Assembly (NCBI GenBank): GCA_037447655.1
Contig: JBBHKE010003068.1
Coordinates: forward strand, 1 to 64,000
Direction of reading: 5' to 3'
Length of the DNA: 64,000 nt
Source: Zygnema cylindricum
Taxonomy: Eukaryota; Streptophyta; Zygnematophyceae; Zygnematales; Zygnemataceae
The translations under genes were made by a program, and so were the position numbers. The stretch's first letter is position 1; every line of letters begins with the position of its first letter. Of the stretch, positions 21,001-38,180 are shown one piece after another. The notes beneath the pieces were generated by a model. That model saw only the letters and a program-made list of their open reading frames with translations. It was not told the origin of the DNA and searched no databases.

Positions 21001-24000
21001 TTTGCTTGACTAAAATGAAACACCCAGGGAAGGGCGGTAACAGTTGATGTACAGCAAGTTTGAATATGATGGAAAGCTGAATCCTGCCTTCGGACCAGGC
21101 CCATTTGAGCTGCCTGTGGCGCACATTAAGGCGTATTTGTCAGAGCCAATAACTCCAAGGTCTCTTTTTCCAGCCCTTTCAAGAGGCCTTGTTCCACTGG
21201 TGTGTTTGTTTTTTTTAGGGTTGTTGTGGAGTTCATAGTTGACTTAAGATATCCTTGCGCTGGACACGTTCCTTGCAACTTATTGTATCCTGTTTTTTGT
21301 GACGGCTGGTTATTAACTGCAGAAATATTTTCATGGTATCAAGTATACGAAAAAAGTAGTTATATTTTTAATCAATATGAAGATTAAACAGCTATTCTTG
21401 TATGTATAAAGCTTGGAACCCTACCGTTGGTTTAGTCGATACTGATTGTCATCCCAGTCTTTTTGATATGCTTCCTTGCAACAGGTTTGTCCATGTTGGA
21501 TCCGCGGGGGTTACTCGACCAGACCGCCCAGGCCTCGACTTAAGCAAGCAGCCTCCAGCTGTGCGCATGAATAAGGAGTTGGGGGGCATTCTTACATTCA
21601 AGCTAAAGGTGTGAAGTGTTACTGGAAAGTGTAGAATCTGTCAATAATGTATTGTTATCAGTCATGTAGCACTACAAACTGGGCAGCGTAGTCTGTGGCC
21701 TGTGAGGATTTGAAGAATTGATACGAGGAAACATCAATTGAGGTGTTGTCATTAATTTGGTTTTCATGGCTATCAATAACAGTGTGAAGTTTCGGTTCCT
21801 TTCCCGTACACATCCTTCTCTGTTCCTTCAACATAGCATTTCTAACACAAGTTGATTACTTAAACTGTGAACAAATAAGTGGCAACTGTGAAGCATTGTG
21901 GTTTCTTATCTATTGTGGATAATATTGAATTTCAGGATCTCTGACTTTGTTTTTTTTGCTGGTGGAACTGCTATTGACAGGGTGAGGATGTCATTAGGGA
22001 AAGTGGAGTTCCTTACACGATTATTCGTCCGTGTGCGCTCACAGAAGAGCCTGCAGGCGCAGAACTTTTATTCGAACAAGGAGACAATATTACTGTAAGC
22101 TCTGTCACATCATAGAAGGCCTGATGCATCTTTTAAGAACAAGATGTTCTCTGGTGATCAATGATGTGAACATAACTAACAGCACTTCTTTCTAACCATT
22201 TACAGATTGGATGAAGTGTGCTTAAAAGTCCCGTTGATGGGGTTCATGCTTGTGTTGTTAAGTGCATAATTTCCAGGATGGTCCTCTTTTCTGTGTAAGT
22301 ACATATGTTTCCACATTTCTGATGTGTTTAGATTCTGGAATATTATGGAATATTGTGGAACTATTTATACCACTGTTATATGGAGTTTGATTGAACTGAG
22401 GTTGCCCAGTTGCTTTAAAAGATTTGAAGCTGCTAGCTTTTGCATTCCTGGTTTTTTTCCTTAAACGACAGTAATATTTGAGAGGTGACCTTCTCGAATC
22501 GCTAAAAGAATGAGGCACAAACTTTGTTGCTTAAAAGTCTCAGGTCTTGAATTCTGTATTCGACTTTCTTTTTCCAGTGGCAAAACACTGTCCTACCTTT
22601 TTTCTGGCCGTAACACAGTTTTGCTGTCTGTTGTTTCCTTATCTCTTGCCTTTCTTTTTCGTCATCCGTTCTTCCATCTTCCGGGTGTAGTGCTTGCTAT
22701 ACGATTTTTTTTAGCTAATGTTTGTTCTGTTCATTCTTTTTTACGCATCTTTGCTGTATGTTTTTTTTTTTTCTTTAAGAATTCTTGCTTCATGTTCTCT
22801 TTTTGATTTGAATGCTTGTTCTGTTTGTTCTTTTTATTGCTGTGAAGTTCTGCACCTGCTAGAATCCCGTGTTGTTACCTGTCAGCGCGGGGCGTATTTG
22901 GGTTGCTAAAGCAATGTGGGTAGTTCTGCAGCTCACGTTATTATGATGGTGGGCTAGGATAAGGTGCCCGCGATACTTTTCTGTTTTTGGAATTGGATAT
23001 GACGAAATGATTGTGGGTAGGATAAAGTGCTTGAATTGGATATGGTTGAGATTGGCTAGGGTTCAATTTTTTTTTGGTTTGAGATGCTTACCGAATGATC
23101 CTCTGTCGATAATTTCAGAGTCAATACTTGTTTTTTAGGGTTTTTTCAGGGTATTTTTTAAATTTTGTATCGCAAAAGGTTGTTCATGTGCTTCAGTGGC
23201 AGAATTGTTAGTGCATGTCTAACAACGTCTGCTCCATTATTTATTCTTTTATGACAGTCTGTGTATGATATAACCGTGACATTACTGCGCTGGTTGTGGA
23301 AACAGGGCAAAATTGGCCGTGAAGAAATTGCACGTATATGTGTTGCTGCTATTAGCTCCCCTGGAGCTGCAAATAAGACTTTTGAGGTAAGAAATCATGC
23401 AATGCAGTGTGTTGTTGCTTGACCCTCCATATTTCTTTACATTCTTGTGATATGTTGTGTGAGCACTGGGCTGAGCTGGTGCAGTAAATGGGCAGCTTAT
23501 TTTTGTTTAAATTGTGATTGTATATACTAATATGATGTTGTACAAGTATGATTGTGTGTTTGTGAAATTGTGTACCAATGTGATTGTGTGCTAATATGAT
23601 TTGTACTCTAATATGATTGATTGTGTGCTGATATGATTGTGTTCTAGACTAATATGACTATACAATAATGCGAAAGTGTACTAGTATGAGTGTGTACTGA
23701 GTTTGATTGTTTACTAATGACTGTGTACTAATATGACTATGTATGTACACTAATATGATTGTATGCTATCATATGATTATACATTAATATGGCTGTGCAC
23801 GGAGTATGATACTAATATGATATACTATATACTAATGTATTAATATGATTGTCTACTACTATGACTGTGTACTAGTATTCCTGTATAATATATACTAATA
23901 TGAGTGTATTAGCCCATGTTTGTAAACTAATATAATCGTTGACTAATATGTAATTGCATCTTTGCATTCAGGTGAAGAGCACTGTCCCTTTCAGCCAGCC

Positions 24001-24118
24001 CTTCACTATTGATCCTGCAAATCCTCCACCACCAACTGATTATACGCCCTTCTTCAATGGTTTGAAGGAAGGCATTACAGGGAAGGAGGCTCTTGAAAGT
24101 GTGCCTGTGTCGGTGTAG
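9072..24118 (+). CDS. HCF173: HCF173-like chloroplast protein (atypical SDR plus CIA30 domain), complete
   Basis: Sixteen exons: 9072-9140, 9358-9603, 11201-11362, 11765-11815, 12415-12549, 13997-14020, 14692-14803, 15075-15203, 19368-19417, 19672-19830, 20779-20874, 21044-21159, 21485-21608, 21981-22094, 23306-23386, 23972-24118. They give 1,815 nt with consistent phase, 604 aa. In plants HCF173 is a chloroplast protein that binds the psbA 5' UTR and promotes translation of photosystem II protein D1. The N terminus (MATAAAASASLSAS) resembles a transit peptide. GATGGVG at residues 136-142 is the Rossmann nucleotide-binding loop. WGALDDVVMGGVSQS from residue 276 opens the CIA30 domain, and the SDR fold resumes around RFVHVGSAGVTRP. 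Length matches the roughly 600 aa family. The start is ATG 9072 because a one-base difference from unit A puts the upstream ATG out of frame. Intron 8 (4.2 kb) holds a retrotransposon and a duplication. A HCF173 paralogue is the main alternative. Confidence 0.9.
9997..10099. mobile_element. Right part of a TA-family MITE, next to the duplication end
   Basis: The sequence with CTCCATTTTATGATTTCGG and a right end TGATAGGCGGTGTA resembles the interior and right end of the 52430-52625 element. The left part (AATTTAGTGCAGAGTGACAT) lies before 9996 inside the duplicated unit, so the duplication breakpoint falls within this element. Confidence 0.55.
10625..11114. mobile_element. TA-duplicating MITE in HCF173 intron 2
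   Basis: Left end CACTGCGAATCGCTATTAGC and right end GCTAATAGCGATTCACGGTG are inverted repeats flanked by TA (10623-10624 and 11115-11116). The family recurs at 16218, 18447, 34827, 51214, 52430 and 55077. TA target duplication suggests Tc1/mariner or Stowaway type. The right end stops 86 bp before the exon 3 boundary. Confidence 0.75.
15394..15540 (+). repeat. TCCC-type polypyrimidine microsatellite in HCF173 intron 8
   Basis: Long run of CCCT/TCCC units broken by a few CCGCCC and GGGAACC interruptions. The other strand carries many consecutive GGG blocks and could fold as G-quadruplex. The flanks repeat a GCTATCTGT motif (15365 and 15567). Confidence 0.92.
15693..15764 (+). tRNA. tRNA-like sequence (Thr GGT-like anticodon) inside the left LTR
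   Basis: 72 nt that fold as a cloverleaf. The acceptor stem GGCCGGG/CTTGGCC has two G-T pairs, the D arm is GCTC/GAGC, the T arm is CCGGG-TTCGATC-CCCGG, and the discriminator is A. A and B boxes (TAGCTCAGTTGGTAGAG, GGTTCGATCCC) and a downstream TTTT fit RNA polymerase III, and TATAAAT lies at -34 as in plant tRNA genes. The anticodon stem has an A-A mismatch and position 33 is C instead of T, so a translating tRNA is doubtful; the anticodon would read GGT. Confidence 0.6.
15825..15840 (+). other. Primer-binding site complementary to initiator Met tRNA
   Basis: TGGTATCAGAGCCAGG directly follows the CA end of the left LTR. It is the standard start of plant Copia-type and TRIM interiors and primes minus-strand synthesis from the tRNA 3' end. 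Confidence 0.88.
15999..16070 (+). tRNA. tRNA-like sequence inside the right LTR
   Basis: Same 72-nt sequence as in the left LTR, differing in the anticodon region (CGGTTCACACAGG instead of CGGTTTGCACAGG). The change restores a pair at positions 31-39, leaves C33, and is followed by TTTTT. It is likely a retrotransposon-borne tRNA-like gene rather than a cellular tRNA gene. Confidence 0.58.
16218..16411. mobile_element. TA-family MITE in the duplicated intron segment, copy 1
   Basis: Left end CACTGCCCATCGCTGTTAGA, right end TAACAGCGATGGGCCATG, flanked by TA (16216-16217 and 16412-16413). The interior includes the family motif TTTTATGGTTTTCGGCC. Its duplicate is at 18447-18640. Confidence 0.68.
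16609..17059. mobile_element. Element with GTTGTTCA inverted ends, short member
   Basis: Right end reads TGTGAACAACTATGG preceded by a CGTTACGTATAATTCGTCGC block, and left end reads GTTGTTCAAATCGTGCG. Both blocks recur as the inverted ends of the larger element at 47368-48715. The interior is full of GTACGGA-type words. No coding capacity; the left boundary is approximate. Confidence 0.5.
17281..17885. repeat. GATATATCG-rich dispersed repeat, copy 1
   Basis: Contains dense TCGATAT/ATATCGA words (17320-17420), then a block with CCAAAGTCACG, then a hairpin of ACCGAGGCCTCTGTAATAC and its imperfect inverse. The same blocks occur in reverse order and orientation at about 50690-51212, and the first part also at 32115-32262. 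Boundaries are approximate. Confidence 0.65.
18115..18360 (+). mobile_element. Solo LTR of the TRIM element
   Basis: 246 bp from TGTTGGAG to CTAACA, with the same tRNA-like insert. It resembles the left LTR at most variable positions but the right LTR at TGGTTCGCCAG, so it is a mosaic. It is followed by the same TCATT flank as the full element, but the 5 bp before it (TTTAC) do not match, so it arose through the local duplication rather than an independent insertion. Confidence 0.82.
18229..18300 (+). tRNA. tRNA-like sequence inside the solo LTR
   Basis: Appears identical to the left-LTR copy across all 72 positions, with the same A and B boxes and C33. TATAAAT lies at -34 and TTTT follows. 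Confidence 0.58.
18447..18640. mobile_element. TA-family MITE in the duplicated intron segment, copy 2
   Basis: Duplicate of the 16218-16411 element, offset by 2,229 bp along with its flanks, so it was copied with the segment rather than inserted separately. Confidence 0.66.
23525..23950 (+). repeat. Degenerate ACTAATATGATTGTGT minisatellite in HCF173 intron 15
   Basis: Most of the last intron is made of imperfect units of about 16-22 bases built on ACTAATATGATTGTGT, running almost to the acceptor at 23970-23971. Confidence 0.88.
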
Positions 24119-25815
24119 ATTGGGTCTTTATTAATTGTACATGTACATTCCTAGTTTGTTTTGCCAAGTCGTTGTGATCTAGTAGAACTGTAGGTTATGG
24201 TTGTGTATCCTTTATTCTCCTTTTGTTTAGTGTGGAACATTTGACTTTCACATGTATAATAGGATTAGAGAGATTATCTCTTGTTTTGGAGCAATCTTAT
24301 TAACTTATAGCAATGAGTCTATTCCAATATGTCACTTATATTCAAGCGGTTGTCCTTTTCATTTTTGTCGAAGGAGTGGATGTATATTTGTGTCTAAATA
24401 CATAAAAATTTCATGAAAATTTCATTTATGTTTTTCTCAACATATGTCAATCTGTTGATTTTGGTTGTTACTACCTCCAACCTTGTTTCTTAAATGTTTC
24501 CTGGGTTCTTAATCTAAGGACTGTGCGGTGTACCACAATGGATAATTGGCACCTCAGTTACCTCTTCACTTCGATTTTGGGAGCAGATTAAATGACTCCA
24601 GAAATTCAGGAACTGTTTCATTTTGAACTAGAGGTAGGTTTGATTCAAGGTGGATTTTGTGGCAATTTTAGAGTGTTCACTTTTTTCTACCCTAATTTTC
24701 TGTATCTTTTTTCAATCTCTTCTTTTGTAGTGTTAGTATGACTAAAGATATTTTTTTCAGTACTTTCTTGGCTTTGTCATGTCAAACTAGGAATGCCGAT
24801 GCAGTGCATATATCTCTTTTCATCTTCTTTTTGGAGCTGTCATACTTCCAGCATTCTCACGTTGTACGTCACTTTGCCCGTGTTACAGGTTCCCATGTGC
24901 CCCTCTCACAATGCTGTACTCCAGTTTGGCGCTGTTTACACACAGGAGGCTGCACCTATTGTTGTCATCATCTGGGGAAAAAGAGGACATTTAACATTTG
25001 ATCTGTGCACATTTGACCAGGAGGAAATGGGGAGATGTAGAAACGAGAGAGACTACGGCGTGACAGTCCCACTGCACATCTCGAAGGTTTATTTTTGTCA
25101 TATTCATTGAGCCACTGTCATTAGCAAAAGTTTAATCTGTATCAGACACAAACTCATGGACAAAAGCAAAATATGAGACATCCCAGGAGATCATCTTTTC
25201 ATAAAGCATAAATCACCTGTTAAATCTTTGAAAAACACAAAATTTGAACAATAAAATTAATCGTATATTTAAAAAGGGAGAGAAAATGCGATATAAAGAA
25301 CCCTTGTATAAATACCCCACCTTTATTTCTTATTGGCTGCTTATCCACATAAACAACTCTAACTATTAACCGACGAAAATTCTTTTACAAAAACGTGAAA
25401 TGACATAATCAACTACCCATCCATCAATTTCGATGTGTATAAAAAATCTAAAGCTTTTGCCATGATCTAAAAGCAAAATAAGCAATGTTGTGCTCATACT
25501 GTGTGCGCCACATCAGTTTCCTGAATTTTGTACTTTTGTGCAATGTGCCATCATTACAGAGCTCATGCAAGTTAAACTCATCACTTAGCACACTTCAATA
25601 TGAAAAACCTCTTTCCCCGCTCTCTCTCTCCCTCCGCCCCCTGTCCCCTCTTTCTCTCTCTCTCTCTCTCCACTCTTCTCTCTGGAGCACAATGCTATAT
25701 CACACAATAAAGATGCTCAGGAGTCACCGTGACATCTTGTGCCTAATACCAAATCGAATCCAGTGATCCAGGAATTGCAAAAGTCAGTAGTGGGAGGCAA
25801 TACAGTTCAGCGATA
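24119..25815. other. Convergent intergenic region between HCF173 and CDPK
   Basis: No gene supported. It holds the 3' untranslated regions of both convergent genes, AATAAA-like words, and a CT-rich patch at 25615-25680. An open frame at 24793-25110 has no recognisable domain. Confidence 0.6.
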
Positions 25816-31504
<5,689 letters not shown>

Positions 31505-32114
31505 CCTACAAACTGACTTAAAAAGAAACAGCTTGGCGGCTTTTAATAACAAAAAGTTACGTTTTGTTACAAACTGACCTAAAAAAAAAAGATAAGCGGT
31601 TTTGACAACAGTAATTTTTTAGAAAGGAATAGAAACTCAAATGCTGATTTAACAAAAAAGAATGTAACTTGTCTTGAAACAAAACAAAACAAAACACTTT
31701 TGTTTTTAGTTACACTGAAACCTTTTAATCTCTCTCTCCTTCACAAATATAAACACGGAATAAAATAAAAAATGGTTTGCTACATGGCAAAACGCAAGAG
31801 AACACTTTTTTTTCTCAAAAAACAATATCGACCATGAAAAAACCTCTAGCTTCTGTCCGATGAATACGACAAAAAAGATGGAAAAAGACAAACAAAAAAA
31901 ATGATAACACTCTTTCCGTATCAGTAGCAAAAACTATAAAATCCTTTCTCTCTTATCTATCAAAATAATGACACAATCTGCCAACAAAGACAATAACAGA
32001 ACGACAAAGTGAAAACCTAATTGAAGTTAATGGACTGCAAAGGCGTTGACTATGGAAATCGTACGTCCGGCGCTCGCTCATTGGGGTCTGAAAAAAAAAA
32101 TCGGGAAAAAAAAA

Positions 32115-32262
32115 AAAAAAAAATTAATGCCTCGATATATTGGCGATATATGTCGCGATGGTTTGGTTTTTGATTTATCGAAGCGATATATCGATTATCG
32201 GGTACCTGAAATTCGATATATATCGATTATCGGAAAAAGGTCTTCGATATCCAACACTACTG
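32115..32262. repeat. GATATATCG-rich dispersed repeat, copy 2 (short)
   Basis: From AATGCCTCGATATATTGG to ATCCAACACTAC it matches 51079-51212 in the same orientation and 17288-17420 in the opposite one. It is followed by a run of CGTATCGTATCG words (32290-32350). Confidence 0.68.
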
Positions 32263-34174
32263 TTTACATATGGAGTTCAGTAGAAGTGATGCGTATCGTA
32301 TCGTGTATAGTCGTATCGTATCGTATCGTACCGTATCGCGTCGGATCGTGTCGTATTGCAGCGGTCGAATTGCCGCAGCGATTCGGCGCGAGACTGTACA
32401 GTGGATGCCCCGGTGCGTTGTGAATGCTGACGTGGCAGGCGATTGCCAGCGACAGATGACGTCATAGGTTTCAATTCGCGGACGAAGTTTTCATGGAATA
32501 TTTTTCTGACCCATCCCAGTTGCTGGCCGGCTACGTGGCGCTTAACTATAGGGCTTAGAAAAAACCTGAAAAAACCTAAAAACCCCCTTAAAAACCCTAT
32601 TAAAAACCCTAAAAAAAACTAAAAAGCCCTTAGAAACCCTAGAGAACCCCAAAACTCTTTCAGGAGAGTTTGCGGATTAAAGGGAACTGAATTAAATATT
32701 TTTTTTGCCGTTGTTATGCCACAGAAAACGACAAAAAATATCTTTTAGCATGGCACGAAAACCCTAGTTTGTACGGTACAGTACAGTACGGTAGCCTGTG
32801 GCTTAACCATACCTGTTGGCGATACATCGCATCCTTTCGCATCGTCTCAGATTCTTTTGCATATTTACGTTATTATATATCGTATAATATATATAATCGT
32901 AACTCCCTAGACGACAAACTACATTGCGCTAGACGACAAACTATAGTACACATAAAATTTGAAGGTAACGCAACTTGTACGGTGGTAATTTCATATTTTT
33001 GGTGCGGCTGCGGATTTTCACGTTTTTTTCTAAGTATCCCTCAGAATCTTTTGCAGATTTAGGGTTTCATATATCGTATGCAAGGAGTCCGATGTATATC
33101 GCCTTATCGTATCGGTAACCAATATATCGCCACTTGATGCTCACTGATTTAAAAAAAAACAAAAAAAAAAGTATTTATTGCATAAACCATCCTGGTAATA
33201 ACTACCAAGGGGAGTAAAAAGAACAAAAGAAAAAACATTTTGAGGAAACAATTTTTTAATTTCTTAACTTTTTTTTTTTTTTTCAATTTTTTTCAGTGAA
33301 AGCTTTCGCGGGCTATTTTTCGAATCTTGTCTGTGATTCGTCCAAATTTTAAAATCTCGTGCTGGCACCTTCTAATTGGTCCAAATTTACGCTCGTGTCA
33401 AACTCAGAGAAGCCATCCTCCCTTTCACTGGCCATATATATGTACGGAAAGACACCGCAAGCCGTACGAAATGATTTCCGTTACGCAAATCTGTACGTCA
33501 TTGCGAAAGCAACGTCATCGGTCTCTTACTGAGATCCGGTCTGCAAAAAAAAAAAAAAACTTTCCCGTGACTCGACTGCAGTTACCAGTCCCAAGTTCCC
33601 CCAATTCCAGCTTGGAAGGACAGCGTGACGCATCAAAACGGACAGGTCACGGATTTGGACGTCTTTATCGACGTGTAACTTTATAACTGGTTCAAAATAT
33701 CACAATTTCAAGTTCGACAACAATGTCGGTGGGAAAATTTTCTGACGCCAGATTGTTTTCCAGGTCAGCTTGTCCAAGGAAAGGATATTTTCGGGTCCAA
33801 TCGGGTTCTCTGTATCCAGCATGATGATGCAGACGCGTGGGACAAAGTTTTGTCGTATAGCTGTGCAGATTCATGAGCACACGTGTATCTTCACTTTTTA
33901 AATCATTTTCGACTGTTAAATTTGTGTAGAATTTGCGCGCTCAATACGATTGAGGCACGTGGAATTAGACATCAACGATTCTGTCCGGCACGTTTGTAGA
34001 GCGTGTCAGAAGGCGGATACAACCTCTGCAGCACGTGTCCGGCATCCGTGTCACAAAAATAAACGTGCTCAACACGCTGAAAACAAAGTTGGGCACGACG
34101 ACGAAATTTTAGGGTTGCGTATCGAACTATAGCCGCCAGTTCAGGGTTTTTGGAACCGACAGGGATCCCCGTCT

Positions 34175-34320
34175 AATAAACCCTAAAACCTTGAAAAACC
34201 CTAAAAATCCTAACAAACCCTAAAAACCGTAAAAAAATCCTAAAAAACCCTAAATCCTAAAAAACCCTAAAAAATCCAAAAAAGTTAAAAAAACCATAAA
34301 AACCCTAAAAAACCCTAAAA
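34175..34320. repeat. Degenerate interstitial telomere-like CCCTAAA tract
   Basis: Repeated AAACCCTAAAAA words with variable A-run length. The unit resembles the plant telomere repeat (CCCTAAA) but is irregular. A weaker similar stretch is at 32560-32660 and a looser one at 52910-52970. Confidence 0.7.
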
Positions 34321-34608
34321 CTTCCAGTTCGATTAGTACCGCCGATACTGTGAGTACAACACTTTTTTAACGATATAGTAGGTCAATTTCGGTTGGTGGA
34401 ACCACTAATTGTTTAGGAATGGTACACAAAGGCAAAAAAAAATCTTACTACACTGCCCATGCTAAGGACTTATTTTTGTTTGTGCGAATTTAGAGTGTAT
34501 TGTTCGAATTTAGTGATAAGTTCCGTGGCAAGTTGCAGTCCACTCCTTTAAGAAATGTTGTTTACACTGTTTTATGATTTTCGGGCAAAAATAGTTTCGA
34601 AAGAATTA

Positions 34609-34809
34609 CAGTGGAGAGACGCTTAAGGGTTAAAGATTTATTAGTGTTAATGCGAAATAATTCTATAATAATACTAGTTTAGTTTGAGGAGACATGGCAT
34701 ATTGTAGTCTACATCCTTAAATAGTGTTGGTAACTCTATTTTGTGATTTTTGGCCATAAAAAGTCGCCGCTGAATTACTGTTACTAACACTAATAACGAT
34801 GAGCTGTGT
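34609..34809. mobile_element. TA-family MITE (diverged)
   Basis: Resembles 52430-52625 through its length (TTAGTGTTAATGCGAAAT, TTTTGTGATTTTTGGCC, ACACTAATAACGATGAGC). Left neighbour 34448-34600 looks like the left part of another member, suggesting nesting. Ends are approximate. Confidence 0.55.
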
Positions 34810-34826
34810 TAGTGTTTGTTGCAGTA

Positions 34827-35041
34827 CACCGTGTATCGCTATTAGTGTTAACAATTTTTCGCCACTAAAAATATCTTTTCTCCAAACACACTTGTCCAAT
34901 TCTCAATTTCAGACAGCCAATCGGAAGCAAAGAATCTTACTTTTCAATCGCAACCGTAAGATCCACAATCCAAGAAGTGTGAACGGAGAAAAGATGTTTT
35001 ACAAGTCGGAAAAACATTAACACTAATAGCGATTCACGGTG
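34827..35041. mobile_element. TA-family MITE with clear inverted ends
   Basis: CACCGTGTATCGCTATTAGT and ACTAATAGCGATTCACGGTG are inverted ends, flanked by TA at 34825-34826 and 35042-35043. 215 bp, no coding capacity. Confidence 0.78.
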
Positions 35042-35225
35042 TAGCTTCAATGGCGATGCGTAATTAATTAGTGATGCGCATCGAATCGCATCTTGCTATA
35101 AAATCGTGCGCTTGGGACGATGCAACCGATCTCCGATGAGAAATTGTCACAGGGGCGCCGACAAAATTTTGAATTACGGCGTTGTCACGACATCCCAGTT
35201 GCGGGCGGGTCTGTAGGCCCTTAAC

Positions 35226-35665
35226 CATAGTTCAAAAGTAGGCGTTTTTTGGTAGGCCTTTTGTAGGCCGCCTTTAGCGTAAGTTGTGTTACGGGCTTTC
35301 CATGTGATCTTCTTAAATCGCTACTTTCATCAGCGACCGTCCGATCGTTTGAATCTGACGATAGTTCTATCGTAAGTTGTGTTATGGGCTTTTCATGTGA
35401 TCTTCTTAGATCGTTACTTTCATCAACGACCGTCACATCATCCGAATCTGACGGTTTGAATTAAAAGTCGCTCAAAACTCACAGAAAAGATTTTTTTGTC
35501 CGATTTTTTTTTTCAAATTTAGACATGACGTTTAATTCTCTATCGATCCATGCGCAACTCAACCCTGTTACTATTTTATTTCATTTTGCGGCCAATACAA
35601 TATGGGTCTTAAGGCCATATTGTATGTTTTGCATACAATAGGAGGTCACCTACTTTTGAACTATG
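35226..35665. mobile_element. hAT-like MITE, copy 2
   Basis: Same inverted ends as copy 1 (CATAGTTCAAAAGTAGG and its inverse), 440 bp. It is longer because an internal segment containing the GTGATCTTCTTA motif is repeated (about 35275-35360 and 35368-35452). A clear 8-bp target duplication was not found, so one flank may have changed. Confidence 0.8.
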
Positions 35666-38180
35666 GTCCAGAGGGTCTGTTTTTTCGATTTTGAATGTAC
35701 GGAAAAGTTACAAGTCCAGTTTCTTTTCGCTTGGGCCTCTGCTAAGGATGCCACGTTGCATACCGATATATCGGTGTCTCATCCCGATAGCGTGCCGCTA
35801 GTGTTGCTATTGGACAGGTTGTGGACATCTAATATATTATATGGTATTCGGAAAAAATATGTATATTATTCATGCCACCCCTTTTGTACCCTCGGACTCA
35901 AATGGTTTACCATCATGCTTTTTAATTTATCCTGCATCTTTTCAGCATTTAATGGACATGTAGCCACCTGAGTGCAGTTTTTGTATTAAAAAGCTTGTTG
36001 GGTTGAGTAACTAGATGTGGCCCCCTAAACCGGTAGATATTAGCTGCCTTTTTTATTTGTTGTTTTTGTCTTTTTTTACAAAAATGACAAAAGAGTTGTT
36101 CCAACGGTTTTTTCTTTTAAAACACTCCTGTTGCTATGTATATCTTAGTAGCTTTTTTACTTTAAAACGGCTACAGGTGTATAACATGAAGCATTCAAGG
36201 CTCACAAATTCTTCAATGCAGTCGAACCTCGACAAAGCGTCTCCGGCCTTGCCTTTCTTTTTTTTGTCTAGGAATTTGATGATTGGAAACATGTTAAGGG
36301 CTGCACACAAGCAGGTTCACACCTCATCTAGTAAACACGTATGAAGACGCCTCGATGAGGCTTATGTATTCAGAGAAAAGTGTGCAAAATGATATCATCT
36401 TAAATCCTCATTTTATTGCACCATGAGTTGCTATTATGGTGAGTAACATTAATTCAGCGACTGTACTTTTAGCCTCCTAAGACAAAGTAGTATTCATATT
36501 CTGTGCTTTGCCAAGGAAGTTTTTTTTTTTTTATTCATTCTCCAAGCCGTTCACATTCGTCCACGTCATTGCTAACTAGATTAAAATTATGGTATTAGCA
36601 CCAAAACAGTCCTCATGGTCATGGCGCAGATAGAGTCAAACCTGAACTTTTGAGAAAAACTGAGTTTGGAGTTTTGATAAACTTCCATTTCAAACAGTTC
36701 AACAACCACGACACAAATGAATTCACTCCCAGGTCTCACTTCCCAGATGAGGTTTTTGTTAAGAAGCTCTCCATCTTCCTCACATGTCAAAAGACTCGCT
36801 TAATTTCACTCTATGATGAATGTTGATTTCTATTACTATGAATGCCATGCTGCATTTCTGCATCTACCTGTACTACCTTGCCTATCGCTATTAGAGTTAA
36901 TCACTCTAGCTTTAAGTGTGTTATTATGTTGATCCAACATCAAAGATTAACATTAAAAGCTTCTTTTAGTTAAACAGCCCATATAGTGTCACATTGCAAA
37001 ACAAAAATAGTGTACTTAAAGTCTATCAAGGAGTTAAATTGTTAATGCTGATAATTCACAGATATCCTACTGGGCACATCAAAGCTGGGTTCTACAACAC
37101 CTCTTCATTCTTACACCACGCTAATAATTCACCTGTTTTCTCTGCCTCTTGGAAGTTAAATTGCGATAACAACTCTAGTTGTTTTTTCCTTAACGGTATT
37201 TTGAAAAACAATTTGAAGCCGCCAGCGCCTTATCACAACGAAATTATTTTTGAAGAACACTAATAATAACCCAACGCTATCTATCACTTAGCATAATAAC
37301 GCTTCAGTGTGTTGCACACCATTAGTCAGCAACACCGGACCATACCTGTTGTCCAACCATAGTCATCATTCGAGGATAAACCAATAATCAATAAACAATT
37401 AAACACATGTATTAAAAGTGAGAAAAGGCGTGCAAAGACCCCTATTACATCCTTCTTATATGCGTTCTCCAGGTATAATAAGCCTATAATACAGGTCTAC
37501 CAGATATATTCTTTGCTCGCGTTTTCACGTTTTTTTATCTATGAATTAACATATAAAAACCAAAAAGAGTTTCGTCCCAAAAGCAACATCAGGGACCAAC
37601 GATCACACAAAAAAAAAAACATCATTGACAAACCAAACTCTACATGAGATACCACAATAGCCATTATCAGACTAGAAGATATTTTAGCCCATAATCTTGT
37701 TCAGTTTATCAGTTTATGTCAAACCAAATCGAAAGCAAATTCACAAATTTTTGAAAGTATAACATCCAAATCACGAACCACTCCATTTTCTACTTGCCGC
37801 CTCGAGCTCAGCTTGCTTAAAACCTTTTTCTAAGTGCCTCATTTCACGCCTAAAAATAACACTATTGTATATAAACCAAATTACTCTCACCCGCTCAGAT
37901 ATCCAAGAATCAAGCTCTCTTTGACAAACAGACAAGCGACAAAAAGGATAGTTTCTTTACACTAACCACAAACTAACCACCAAATATATATTTTCGACCT
38001 ATCTGTGGAAAAAAAAATCTTGAAAATCTAACTGAAAAAGTGCGCCAAGTGTGCAAACATTTTGGAAGCGAAGTTATTGGCATAGAATACTGCCGAAATA
38101 CAACTCATGCCCCATATACCATAATATGCACAAATAACTATAATACAACAACAACATTTTACTCGAATAGAACATACGGG

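Larger units (their letters stand above)
31505..38180. other. Intergenic region between CDPK promoter and beta-amylase 3' end
   Basis: No protein gene supported. From left to right it has the CDPK upstream region, GATATATCG-rich repeat DNA (32115-32262), CCTAAA-rich stretches (32560-32660, 34175-34320), TA-family MITEs (34609-35041), a hAT-like MITE (35226-35665) and an AT-rich segment to 38180 that includes the beta-amylase 3' flank. All open frames are short and lie in repeats. Confidence 0.65.

Noticed and set aside
24793-25110. 105-codon frame between HCF173 and CDPK
   Set aside because: No recognisable domain, no partner exons, and it lies in the 3' flank of two convergent genes.
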